Assembly: GCA_014218235.1 (NCBI GenBank)
Contig: CM024763.1
Coordinates: 82,074,244-82,138,243 of the forward strand
Length of the DNA stretch: 64,000 bases
Source: Colocasia esculenta
Lineage: Eukaryota > Streptophyta > Magnoliopsida > Alismatales > Araceae
Direction: 5' to 3'
This document shows, piece after piece, positions 23,468-33,040 of the stretch. The notes under the pieces are model-generated. The model saw only the letters and a program-made list of their open reading frames with translations, was not told the origin of the DNA and searched no databases. The position numbers and the translations under genes are program-made. Each line of letters starts with the position of its first letter. The stretch's first letter is position 1.

Positions 23468-23588
23468 AAGATTTATTCTCAGTTTGATGTTCCAATTGCT
23501 CTGCCACCTTCTGAGAAGTGAGAACATACAGTTGACTGATTTACCTGTATGTATGAAAATTTATCAATGAGGCAACTGATGGATGGTA

Positions 23589-24073
23589 TGGTGAGGACAC
23601 CCGAGCTCGTGTCCGTTTCGACCCGGCGTACGTTTATCGTCGGAGGAGACATCCAGATTCGACATCGGCATCTATTTGGCTTGAGGATTGATGTTAGCTT
23701 TGGGATGTATTCTCTATTTTATTTGAGCAGTCCTATTGTGAGTGTTGGCCCATTAGGGCCCAACATGGTCTTTGTTATTTTTCTGTTATTTATTATTGCG
23801 AATTTAGCTTATTTAAGTCTCAGGGTTATGTTGGTCATTATTAAGTCTTTGAGAGTCTTAGGGTTTAATCCCTATAAATAATTGTCTTGTAGGCATCAAA
23901 AAGATTATTGATGTTAATGAGAAAAGCAACTCTTTGAGCCGCCACCTTCTTTCCCTCTCTTTCTCTCTCTCTCTGCGTTTCTCTCTCCCTCTCTCTGCTT
24001 CTCCCTCTTCCCCAGCGAGATCCCCAGCTTTCTTCCCTCTTCTTTCTCCCTCTTCCCCCACGGTTCCGCATCA
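23589..24073 (+). repeat. Solo LTR of 485 bp, family 2
   Basis: Starts TGGTGAGGACA and ends CCGCATCA. It is flanked by TGGTA at 23584-23588 and 24074-24078. A TATAAATA box lies near 23873 and a CT-rich tract at 23940-24060. A related 486-bp copy sits in element B at 32555-33040 with its own duplication. Copia or gypsy origin cannot be told from the LTR alone. Confidence 0.82.
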
Positions 24074-24078
24074 TGGTA

Positions 24079-25056
24079 GATGCCTCCTTCCTTCTCCAAG
24101 GCAATTCATGCCTCCTCTTCCAGCCTTCCCTCTTCCTCACCTGTCAAGGGCAGAACGACTTTGTCACTTTTCATATGACATTATTGTTGAGCATATGAAC
24201 CTTAATACTTCTATTCTTCTTATAGTTTTTTCATGAATGCTGTAATTTAATTTAAATGTGTTCTTGTTTGTCTTAAGAATTGTTATTTCCTTCTAAGTTT
24301 AAATTTGTCTCCAGATTCCAGATAGAGTTAATTGTCAGTTAATTTGCACTTTAAATCCAGATTTCTGTGTTCTCTAAGACTCTTATCACCACTACCTGTC
24401 CAGTAACCTCCAAATGTCTTTTTCCCCCCCTCTTTCTCTGGATAGTAGGAAGTGGATTCAGATGTAGAGGCATTCAAAATTCTTAATGAACATAAAACAG
24501 ATGAATCCTTTGCTTAGCGGATGCAGAAATGGATAGTCCCCCTATCTGCACTGTATCTGACCTGTTGACATCCGTACTTGATGGCTTTCTCTTTTGTTTC
24601 TTGCATTAATAAAATGCTCGAGAATCAGCTTGTTTAGATCACTATCTGGTACTTTAAAAAAGAGAAAAATCCAGGAATTGTCAATCATAACTCACACAAA
24701 AATGGAACACATAAATTTTCAAAATCGAGAACATCTTATGTGCTTATTAATGTCAAAAGATCTCCTGCCCTCAACAAATTGCCCCCCCCCACAAACACCC
24801 ACACCCACCCTGCCCCCCCCCCCTCGCTCCTTTATCACGACCTCCACCAAATCCTCTATAAGCTGGAACCTGCATATATGTATTGGAATAGGTCATGAGG
24901 AAGGACGGAAGAAGATCATTTGGGAAAAGGAGAAGAGTTTCTCTTTTCATAATTGGTGACACACATGATTTACCTTTTCTTACTTGTGTAGAGCAATTAT
25001 ATTTCTGATAATGATCCTTTTTTATGATATTTGTCACTTATTCTCTAATTCTTCAG
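24079..25056 (+). other. Intron 1 right part, no gene seen
   Basis: Intron sequence with a poly-C/CA stretch at 24781-24830, ending in a pyrimidine tract and CAG at 25054-25056. No coding evidence. Confidence 0.6.
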
Positions 25057-25287
25057 CTGTTGCTGTGAATGGGCAACTCACCTATGTGGTGGTTGAAGTA
25101 CAATCAGTTCCAAAGGAATTGTCTACATCACAGGAAGGCAGAGTGAAGGTGGGCAATGTTTTGAAAAATGGAGCTGAGAAGCTCTTTTTGGTTGTTGCAT
25201 CAGAGCTTGTGTCCGCACTTGAATCAAAGTGGGGAGTGAAGCTTGTGGTCAGAAAACTTTTCCTGGTTCTGCTCTAGAAAATTGCAG
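25057..25287 (+). CDS. OVA2: Isoleucyl-tRNA synthetase exon, CP1 domain (contains a -1 frameshift)
   Basis: Begins AVAVNGQLTYVVVEVQS and continues through KLFLVVASELVSALESKWGV, matching the CP1 editing domain of organellar IleRS. It starts after CAG at 25056 and ends before GTTAG at 25288, in phase 2: AG here plus G at 26026 makes the arginine of the expected ENCRYIHP. The run of four A at 25253-25256 is one base short of what the conserved sequence needs, so the frame as written hits TAG at 25275. Shifting by one base restores F-P-G-S-A-L-E-N-C. This is either a sequence error or a real inactivating deletion. Confidence 0.85.
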
Positions 25288-26025
25288 GTTAGATTTTGCA
25301 GGATGTATTTTTTTTGGTGGTTTCTTTGCATGTTTTTTTCCCTTCTTGTCATCTTGAGATTATCTTTGTTTGTGGTTGGTTCTAAGTGAACACATGCGAA
25401 TAGTTCTGTTTGGGTCAATCTGAAATTGTTAGCTTTGTCTGGTATCAAGTAATTTTGAAAGCTAACGAAGACATGAAAGAAAAAAAGACATTGTATACAC
25501 GTGTTTATTGTGATTTTTCTTGACTATATGTATTATTATAAAATTTTAAATAGTTTTTTAGTATATATACATAAAATATTCTAGAAGTATAAACTACACC
25601 ATGAATTGAATCAAATCAAGGTGAACCCAAAAATTTTGATGCCTGCTTAGTCCTGTTTGCCATCCTTTTTGAGTTCTTTGGTTTGTTTTGTTTCCAGTAT
25701 AGTTTCCCTGAAACTAACCAATCCATGGACATTCCTCATTCTATGGGGTCTGTGGTAGGAAGATGTTGATCAATAATTTTTAGCATGAGGTATCAATGTC
25801 ATCACCACCTCTTAGGCTCTTACTCAAATTACTGCCATCGGTTTATAGTTTTTCTGTTTGCCTAGTGGAAGGCATGCTATCTTGATCTGAACTCATCAAT
25901 CTTAATGCATCACATCTTCTGAAGGTGTGGCATTGTGACAAATTTCTTTAATGAGCTATGATTCAACTGAATTGGCACAAAGAAAGAGAATGTGCACTTA
26001 CTTCTACCTCCTAAGCGACAAACAG
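25288..26025 (+). other. Intron 2, no gene seen
   Basis: A 738-bp AT-rich intron with GT at 25288 and CAG at 26023-26025. Nothing else recognised. Confidence 0.7.
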
Positions 26026-26312
26026 GTACATCCATCCTGTGGACAAGCGGGATTGCCCTGTGGTTATTGGAGGAGACTATATCACAACCGAATCTGGAAC
26101 TGGACTTGTTCATACTGCACCTGGTCATGGTCAAGATGATTATATTACAGGGCTGAAATATGGATTGCCTATACTTTCTCCTGTGGATGATTCTGGAACA
26201 TTCACCGAGGAAGCTGGGCTTTTCAGTGGTTTAGATGTCCTTGGTGACGGAAATGCTGCTGTTATTAGGTTTTTGGATGAACAGGCATCCATTCTTGTTG
26301 AGGAACCATACA
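26026..26312 (+). CDS. OVA2: Isoleucyl-tRNA synthetase exon with the editing-site motif
   Basis: Encodes YIHPVDKRDCPVVIGGDYI, then GTGLVHTAPGHGQDDY, then GLKYGLPILSPVDDSG. The GTG-VH-APGHG-DD block is the amino-acid binding core of the CP1 editing site, including its invariant aspartate, which is intact. The exon is open throughout, starts after CAG 26023-26025 and ends before GTAAGT at 26313 in phase 1. It is the best-preserved exon in the window. Confidence 0.93.
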
Positions 26313-26419
26313 GTAAGTTGATGCTACTAAAAGAGTAGCAACTTTTCCCTATTTTCCTCACCCTGTATGCATTAGATGTGAGTTCTGAATAGTAATTTCC
26401 TTGAATTCATCTGTTGCAG

Positions 26420-26556
26420 AGCATAAGTATCCATATGATTGGAGAAGTAAGAAGCCAACAATATTTAGAGCCACTGAACAATGGTTTGCTTCTGTGGATG
26501 GATTCCGTCAGCTTGCTATGGATGCGATTAGTGAGGTTGCATGGTTTCCTCAGCAG
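26420..26556 (+). CDS. OVA2: Isoleucyl-tRNA synthetase exon, end of CP1 domain
   Basis: Encodes HKYPYDWRSKKPTIFRATEQ followed by WFASVDGFRQLAMDAI. YPHxWR-K-P-I-R-T-Q-WF is the conserved exit from CP1 towards the catalytic core. The acceptor is TTGCAG at 26414-26419 and the donor is GT at 26557, phase 0. The preceding intron is only 107 bp. No frame damage. Confidence 0.93.
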
Positions 26557-26699
26557 GTATTTTGCATCCTCATTCTGATCTCGTTTCCTCAAAAATCTGT
26601 GCTTCTAGTCCTCAACACTTTTTTTCACTACATTGTAGAGAACCGGTGTTTTCAAGAGGGTTTTTCTGCATAAATACCTGTTCAGGGTTCGCTGCATCA

Positions 26700-26821
26700 C
26701 CGATTCGGGGCAAATCGGTTTTTTTCTGATCCACTTCGATTCGCATGGGAATCGATGAGAATCGGTCTGATTCTAATGTGAATCGGGATTCCCATGATTT
26801 GATCCGATTTGCCCGAATCGG
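26700..26821. repeat. Small foldback repeat
   Basis: CCGATTCGGGGCAAATCGG at 26700-26718 is the near-perfect inverse of CCGATTTGCCCGAATCGG at 26804-26821. The sequence between is rich in GAATCGG. It could be a small foldback or MITE remnant; no target duplication seen. Confidence 0.6.
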
Positions 26822-26865
26822 ACCGATTCACTCCACCACGGCAAACCCTGCCCCTGTTAAAAAAG

Positions 26866-27209
26866 TTATTGTGCAAGACCCTGTCCTTTATCAAGTGCTA
26901 TAGCCGTGTTTAAACTCAAGAAGTCTAAGTCCTTTTTAATAACATCGCACCATCTCATTGTAGGCCTTCCCCTAGCTCTTTTGCTGGCATCTACTAAGAT
27001 TTGGTCACATCTTTAACCGGCGCCGAGTTAGGGCGACGGTACATGTGTCCAAATCACCTAAGTCTATTTTCTCTCATTTTTCTATCGATTGGAATTTGGA
27101 GCTATCCAAACTCCTCACGGAAGCTCTCATTCTTAATCTTATCTTTCTTAGTCTTACCCCACATCCATCTCAACATTCTCATCTCTGCTACACACATTTT
27201 GGAAATGTG
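26866..27209 (-). mobile_element. RTE-type LINE 3' fragment
   Basis: Minus strand reads MCVAEMRMLRWMWGKTKKDK, then ENRLR, FGHMYRRPNSAPVK, and finally RWCDVIKKDLDFLSLNTAIA. This is the C-terminal tail of RTE-clade ORF2 proteins. In-frame stops (after FREEFG and after NRLR) and a frameshift show decay. Only the 3' end is present. Confidence 0.82.
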
Positions 27210-27439
27210 ATTTGTAAGTATATCCTGTATAGATTAAAGAAAAATCCTATGAGAAACCTTGCCATGACCAAGGATGGGAGTTTCGGTTTCGGTTCGAGAT
27301 CGCCTCCCAAAACTGATACATTTTGGCTGAAACGTATCGGTTCGGCCGAAGCCAACAGCCATGGCCATGACTGCCTGACCGTGCGGAAGTGAGGAATATG
27401 ATTTGAATATACCTTTAACATTTGTTTAAAAACTATAAG

Positions 27440-27930
27440 GCTGACTTGGACATTTTTAACCTGCAAAAAGTGATGTCACTACAGCAAGCCCCCTTCCCCC
27501 ATTTGCCCCCAACTACCTCACCACTCCTGTATCTGGTGGGGTGCAGAGCAACGCCACCTAGAAGCCCCATCATGCTGCCCCCCCCTCCCCTCTCGTTTGC
27601 ATCTGACGGCCCACAGACCCCCTCCCCCATGCCGTGTCTATCTGCATGTAGAGCAAACCTCCCTGCCCCTCTCATGCCCCCATTCGCATAGAGCAACCCC
27701 TGCACCCTGGGTCTGCATCCGGCATCTTCCCCATCTCTGACTGAGAGCAGTCTGAACAGACAACTCCCCTACTCTGCAGTGGGAAATTTGGCACCTTGGT
27801 GAGGGAGAACAGGGGCATGGTGGTGATGGAGGCAGTCTTGATGCTGGAGTGGTTTTGCTTCCAGCAGTGGAAGTGGAAGAGGAGCTGCTTGCTTGTGGGG
27901 CTCCCTTAGTGCCTCCCACCCCAAAACCCC
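27440..27930 (+). other. C-rich intron segment
   Basis: Low-complexity, C-rich sequence within the 26557-28432 intron. Reading frames on either strand are Pro- or Gly-rich artefacts of composition. Confidence 0.5.
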
Positions 27931-27953
27931 CGTGTTTACGAACAGTATATATG

Positions 27954-28115
27954 AAAAAGTCTTTTGGTGAAGGTTGTTTTGGACATTTCTTGCAAACGAT
28001 GTCAGTTCTTGACGAGATTTCTTATTTATGTCACGGAAAAGTCTTTTGGTGAAGGTGTTTGGACATTTCTTGCAAACGATGCCGTTCTTGACGAGATTTC
28101 TTATTTATGTCACGG
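27954..28115. repeat. Two-copy tandem duplication of about 80 bp
   Basis: The unit starting GAAAAGTCTTTTGGTGAAGG and ending TTCTTATTTATGTCACGG occurs twice in direct succession (27954-28036 and 28037-28115) with a few changes. Confidence 0.85.
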
Positions 28116-28432
28116 TCGGTTATGGCAAATTGGCAAGGTCTCTCAAGATGTTTTACATCCATAACAAGGGCTGCAATAATTTTTTTAACAAGGGTATTTA
28201 TGTGAAAAAACTTTTTTAATATCATATTCAAAATGATAAAATCCTCTGTGTTGCATTACTTATGTTTATTCTTTTTCCCTTCACTTTGCATTTTTATCAC
28301 GATCTCCCTGGTAGGACCATTAACTGCATTTCCTGTTTGAAAGTCAGATTTAGTTCCCCCCTTCCCCCCCTTAATACTCCTGATATGCACACATATGTGT
28401 GATTGTTGTTTATGTTTTCCTACTATGTGCAG

Positions 28433-28577
28433 GCACAAAACAGAATTACGGCAATGACTTCTAGCCGCTCTGATTGGTGTATTTCTCGCCAAAGGACATG
28501 GGGGGTTCCTATCCAGTTTTCTATCACATTACAACAAAGGAACACTATAACTGAAGAGACAATTAGACATGTTAAAT
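28433..28577 (+). CDS. OVA2: Isoleucyl-tRNA synthetase exon, catalytic domain re-entry (paired indels)
   Basis: Encodes AQNRITAMTSSR and SDWCISRQRTWGVPI, the conserved SRQR-WG-PIP block where CP1 returns to the Rossmann catalytic domain, and ends ITEETIRHVK. Starts after GTGCAG (28427-28432), ends before GTACG at 28578 in phase 1. Between these blocks the frame reads QFSITLQQRNT, where the family has PVFYHxxTKEPL. One missing C near 28513 and two missing bases near 28542-28547 explain this and cancel each other. The KMSKS exon must lie beyond the window. Confidence 0.85.
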
Positions 28578-28724
28578 GTACGAACTTTTTACTATAACAA
28601 TCTTGTTTTATTTTATGTTTAACTTGATTAGGGAAAGAACTAGAACGGTAATTTTATACTTCTCTTTAAAGTTTGAAGGTGATAAAGACCTCATCTGTTT
28701 ACAAGAATAAATTTACAGAATGCA
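28578..28724 (+). other. Start of the last visible intron
   Basis: GT at 28578 opens an intron for which no acceptor or IleRS coding sequence is visible up to 64000. All repeats from 28725 onward lie in it if the gene continues. Confidence 0.55.
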
Positions 28725-30259
28725 TGTCGGACGCAGAAAATTTCATGGTGAATTTTTATGGTATTTGAGTTTGATTTGTTTTTTATTTATTTATTTTGTC
28801 TTGCGGGGCGTGCCTGCCTGTCTAACAGACAGAGATTGAAATCCACGCGATGCGGAGAGAAGAATTTATGTCCAAGGAATGGAGTACAAGTGTGCCAGTT
28901 TATTTCAAACTTGTTTGTTCCACGATTTTATTTTATCAGGCGATTAGAGTAGCATGTGCTGGAACCCTATCTCCATCGATCGGAATCAATGTTTATTTAC
29001 ATCGGGTTAAAAGCCTTTGATGTTGATTTACATCAATTTTAACCTGAACACGTTGATAGCAAAAGTCGAGAGGTTTACATTTTTTTCTAGAAAAATAGTA
29101 AGAGGTGTTTATTTTTTATCGGACGTAGTGGCTTTTGTTTGAAAAAGAGATTTTTACTTTAAAAAAGAGCATGGACTCCATTTGAGAGTTTAGCATGTAA
29201 TTTGAAGAGATGGGTGGGGATATACCGGAGATTTATTGATTATTTGAATATGTTGTGTATTTGGCCAGAGCTTCGCATGGGCAGAATTGCCGTGCAAACA
29301 CACAAACATATATTTGATGGACATATGGCCATATATTTTAGGGTAGTCTCTGTACGGACTGAGTCTCCCCATAAAATAGGCACATATGAACATATATTTT
29401 GTGGACATATGGGTATGCTTTCGGGCAGAACTTCTACTTGGGCAGAGTTTTCTTAGAAAGACATACACATATGAGCACAAAACTTACCCTCTTGGAAACT
29501 TGCTTAACGAGGGGGAAGAACATACGTGTCTAAATGATTGTATCCATGGAGACTAGCTCGACATGGAAACATTTAGAACACAAGAACATTAATGTTAAAT
29601 ACCTTATACCCATGGAGACTCGCTCAACATGGAAGGTATTTAAACATTAGAGCACACAAGCACGGTTTAATTTTATCTCCACAGAGACTAGCTCGACATG
29701 GAGATATGGATTACATTTGGATTTTAGAATCCCCCCATGGAGACTGACTCGACATGAAGGGAGATTAAGGAGACTTTGTAACCGGAGGGGGACGACCTTT
29801 TTGCTTTGCCGAGGGCGAGTTCCTTCACGCCGAGCAGAACTTCTTTGGCGAGCAAGCAAGAGTTTTCTTTTTTTAAATTTCCAACCTAAAAAAAAAAAGA
29901 GTTCCTCCCCTCCAAAAAGTTCCTCTCCCTTGCCATCGGGCTACATGGGCTATTTATAGGGGTTTTAGCCCCTTTACATTGAGAAGAGAGAGAGGTAACC
30001 GATGGAAGGGTTCCATCGGTTAAGGGGTTCTTCCTTAACCGATGGTACCCTTCCATCGGTTAAGGGGGCTTCCCTTAACCAATGGAAGAGCTCCATCGGT
30101 TAAGGGAGTCTCCCTTAACCGATGGGGGGTTCCGTCGGTTAGGGAGGGTCCCCCTTAATCGATGGAAGGGGCTCCATCGGTTAAGGATTTCCCTTTTTGG
30201 GTATTTTTGGGAATTAGGAAATTGGGGTTTTGGGATTTGACAATTTTTTCATGCCAACA
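28725..30259 (-). repeat. Solo LTR, element A-like family
   Basis: Plus-strand ends TGTCGGACG and ATGCCAACA, flanked by ATGCA at 28720-28724 and 30260-30264. It contains, in reverse order, the U5 hairpin with the GGGGCGTGCC motif (28804), 85-bp-type repeats (about 29270-29480), a TATAAATA box on the minus strand (about 29952) and a CCGATGG palindrome array (29998-30185). At 1535 bp it is shorter than the element A LTR. Confidence 0.9.
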
Positions 30260-30310
30260 ATGCATTACGTTTATTTTCTTATTGATCTCCTGTATGAAAT
30301 TGACTCTTTA

Positions 30311-30799
30311 GCCTCAGTTTGGCAATGGGTTGGGGTTAGAGATAACTCCAACCCATGACTCAAGTTATACAGGGTTAACTCATTTTTTAGTTTGTTTTCT
30401 ATGTGTTAACCCAGTTTAACTATAGTGAGTTAACCCACTTCTCTTGGATGCTTTGGCAGATAAAGTGAGTTAACCCACTTTCATATCAAAAAGTGACTTG
30501 AAAAAAAAAGTAGCAATTAATGTTGTGTGAGAAAAGAGAAAGTATCAATAATGTTGGTACCACCAAGACAAAAAGTTAGTTAACCCACTTGAGTTAACTC
30601 TACCACCAAGACAAAAAGTTAGTTAACCCACTTGAGTTAACTCCAATCCACCTCTAGAGGTGGGTTGGAAAATTGGAGTTAACTCATATCTGACCCACTT
30701 TTAATCTAACCCACTTGAGTTAACTTTTTTTTTGTTACCAAACTACATTTTGAGTTAACTCTGAGTTAACTTTAAGTTAACTCGTTACCAAACTGAGGC
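30311..30799. mobile_element. Tourist-like MITE (PIF/Harbinger type)
   Basis: A 489-bp element with inverted ends GCCTCAGTTTGGCAA and TTACCAAACTGAGGC (one mismatch). It is flanked by TTA at 30308-30310 and 30800-30802. The interior repeats GAGTTAACTC-type palindromes many times. No transposase. Confidence 0.88.
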
Positions 30800-30802
30800 T
30801 TA

Positions 30803-31084
30803 AAGTATAGAACACTTATGTGGAATCATCCTAAGGCATTGAAGGATCAGTTGTAAGTTAATAAGATTGGAGATGGTTATACAAGAAATGATAGCATCTC
30901 ATTTTCCCTAATCATAAATAGGAGATGATTGAGTGATAGCTGTTGATGCATGTGGAAACTTGTAAACGTGCCTTTTTGGTTGTTTCATTGTAACTTGCAT
31001 AATTTAGAATCTTATCTTGTCCTCTACAAAGGGGACAAAAATTAAATAGAAGCATTAATTCATGATTAATTGTGTAAAGGCCAT
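30803..31084 (+). other. Intron sequence between MITE and element B
   Basis: AT-rich non-coding sequence. It ends in GCCAT directly before the truncated LTR of element B, a possible left target duplication. Confidence 0.5.
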
Positions 31085-31160
31085 TGTCGAACGTGGAAAA
31101 ATATATATGGAAACATTTGATTAGATTTCGATTGATTAATTTTTATTTCTTTTGCGGGGC
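31085..31160 (-). repeat. Element B 3' LTR remnant
   Basis: TGTCGAACGTGGAAAAATAT aligns with the start of B's other LTR (36503: TATGGAACGCGGAAGAAT). After about 70 bp it runs into gag at a GCGGGGCGTG motif typical of U5. The rest of this LTR, pol and any antisense gene are deleted. Confidence 0.65.
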
Positions 31161-32554
31161 GTGTTGGGGCTTTTCGCCCCGGAGGACTATGATTTTGTCG
31201 AGGCTAGGCGAGCTTGGCTTCTCGCCGGGGGACAGGGTAGACTTCTTTCTTCGTCCACGACCTTTTCCTCTGCCTCGATTGCGGCGTTGATATGTCGCCA
31301 CAGTAGTTTTGTCGGCCGGAGGCTGCAGACTTGCAGGCGGCGGTATCGACACCATATTGCAAGAGAAGTTCTTCAGCATTTCTTCCAACTTCTCGATGGT
31401 GATTTCATCCTCATAGAAGATGGCCAATTCCTCGGGCAGAGGCAGCTTCTCGCCTTCTTGCGCCGTTGAAGCATTTGATGAGCCAGCTTTTGAGCCTCAT
31501 TTTGCACTCCATCTCTTCCCAAGGGATGTATTTTTGTCCAAGGGACTCCCTTGGTGGGCTCAGAAGGGACGTATTCCTCCAGCTCATCGATGAGCTTTTG
31601 TAATTTCTGGAGCGGAGTCAGCTCCAATGGGGCCATCATTGCCGCTGCTTGTTTAGCTTGTTCTTCAGGTGTCTTTTCATATTCTTTTGCATGTTCTTTT
31701 CTTGCTTCTTTGCTTGTGCCATTTCGAGTGGCGACGACTCTTTTGCTTGTACAGCTGATCGAGAGGTATTCTCTCGGCCGGGGCGACTATGCGACCCTCC
31801 CCTTTTAGGGAATGTCAGAGGAAAGCGCATCCTGGGGGCCACTGTGGTCCAGCCGGCTTCATCCAGCTGATGCTGAAAGGTAGAATTAATTGTCTACTCA
31901 ATTATCTCAGGCGGCAATTCTTGGAATTCGGCCATATAGGGGCCTGGCTCTTGGACAGCTGGCTCCATCACTGGCTTTTTGCCCCTGCGGTCTTCATCTT
32001 GCCGCCCGGGAGGCTGTGAGGACTCTGGGTGGGTCCCGGACCCGCTGCTTTGTTTTGAGGCGGGTCGAGAACTCCCATGTCGGACACGACCCTCTTGGTT
32101 GTACGCCGGGTTGGGCTCCTCATTTGGAGATGGATCTTCGGGGTGCTGCCCCAAGCTCCTGCCTCCTGAAGTTTGCTCATGAGGAGACGCGACTTGGTGT
32201 CGTCGAGACCCCTTCTTTCTTCGAGGAGGTTGCCGCGGGACTTCTTTTGTCGGGCCTTCAATGTCGGCTGGAGACCGCGTCGGCGGGATGAGCCACCCTT
32301 GTTCGTCGATTTCTGGGGCCTTGAGATTTGCAAAGTACATCTCGGACAATTGGACACCTGTCCGTGGGGTGCAGCAGCATGGCGTGATATCTACAATACA
32401 TGGGGTGGTTTATCTCCTTCTCGGTGTATGTCGGCGGCAGATCATGCGCCATTACGCAGCCTTCCCGCTGGAGTTTATCGAAAATCTTCCCAATATTCCC
32501 TGTTGCAAAGGGATTCTGGTGGGAGAGTCGCCACCCTGGATGCCATAGGGTGGG
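31161..32554 (-). pseudogene. Element B gag, C-terminal part, broken
   Basis: Minus strand, continuing the gag at 33041-35570 after removal of the solo LTR. It reads TLWHPGWRLSHQNP, then the third knuckle MYCRYHAMLLHPTDRC, then FQELPPEIIE and LTPLQKLQKLIDELEEY, all matching gag of elements A and C. The frame changes several times (near 32340, 31890, 31640 and 31430). It ends at the deletion junction. Confidence 0.8.
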
Positions 32555-33040
32555 TGATGCGGAACAGCAGCGTGGGGGAGGGAGAACAGCGAACATAGGG
32601 AGAGAGAGAGAGATGGCGGCAGGAGGAAGAAGACACGGGCTTGGGGATTCCACCCCTGGGGAATCCACCCCGCTGGAGGAGACAGAAGTGGCGGCTGACC
32701 AAAGCTGTCTCAAATCATTCATTACTCCAAACATCCTTTTACACCTTATTATAGTGATGGAACCCTAATGGTCCTCACTAATACACCCCAAGATAGAAAT
32801 ACCCTCAAGCCTAAATAGGTCTAAATTCGGACCAAAAAATACGCAGAAAATAAAAAGAGCACTAATGGGCCTCATATGGGCCTTATTACATCAACTAAAT
32901 GCCCGATTCATAAAATAAACATGCTAGTGATCTGAAAGCATATCGCCAAGCCAAATGGATGTCGTCGTTGCTGCACATGGTCTCCGTCTTCGATAGACTT
33001 GCACCTACTGGCCCGGTCCCAGGCTCGGATGTCCCCACCA
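32555..33040 (-). repeat. Solo LTR of 486 bp, family 2, inside element B gag
   Basis: Minus-strand ends TGGTGGGGACATCC and TTCCGCATCA match the solo LTR at 23589-24073. GTGGG occurs at 32550-32554 and 33041-33045. Joining the flanks across one copy of the duplication brings gag segments PPTEPP and TLWHPGW into one frame. Confidence 0.85.

Noticed and set aside
23865..24140. Arg/Glu-rich minus-strand frames
   Set aside because: Complement of the CT-rich end of a solo LTR, not a protein.
24781..24830. Poly-C and CA-rich stretch as a regulatory element
   Set aside because: Simple low-complexity sequence in an intron; no further support.
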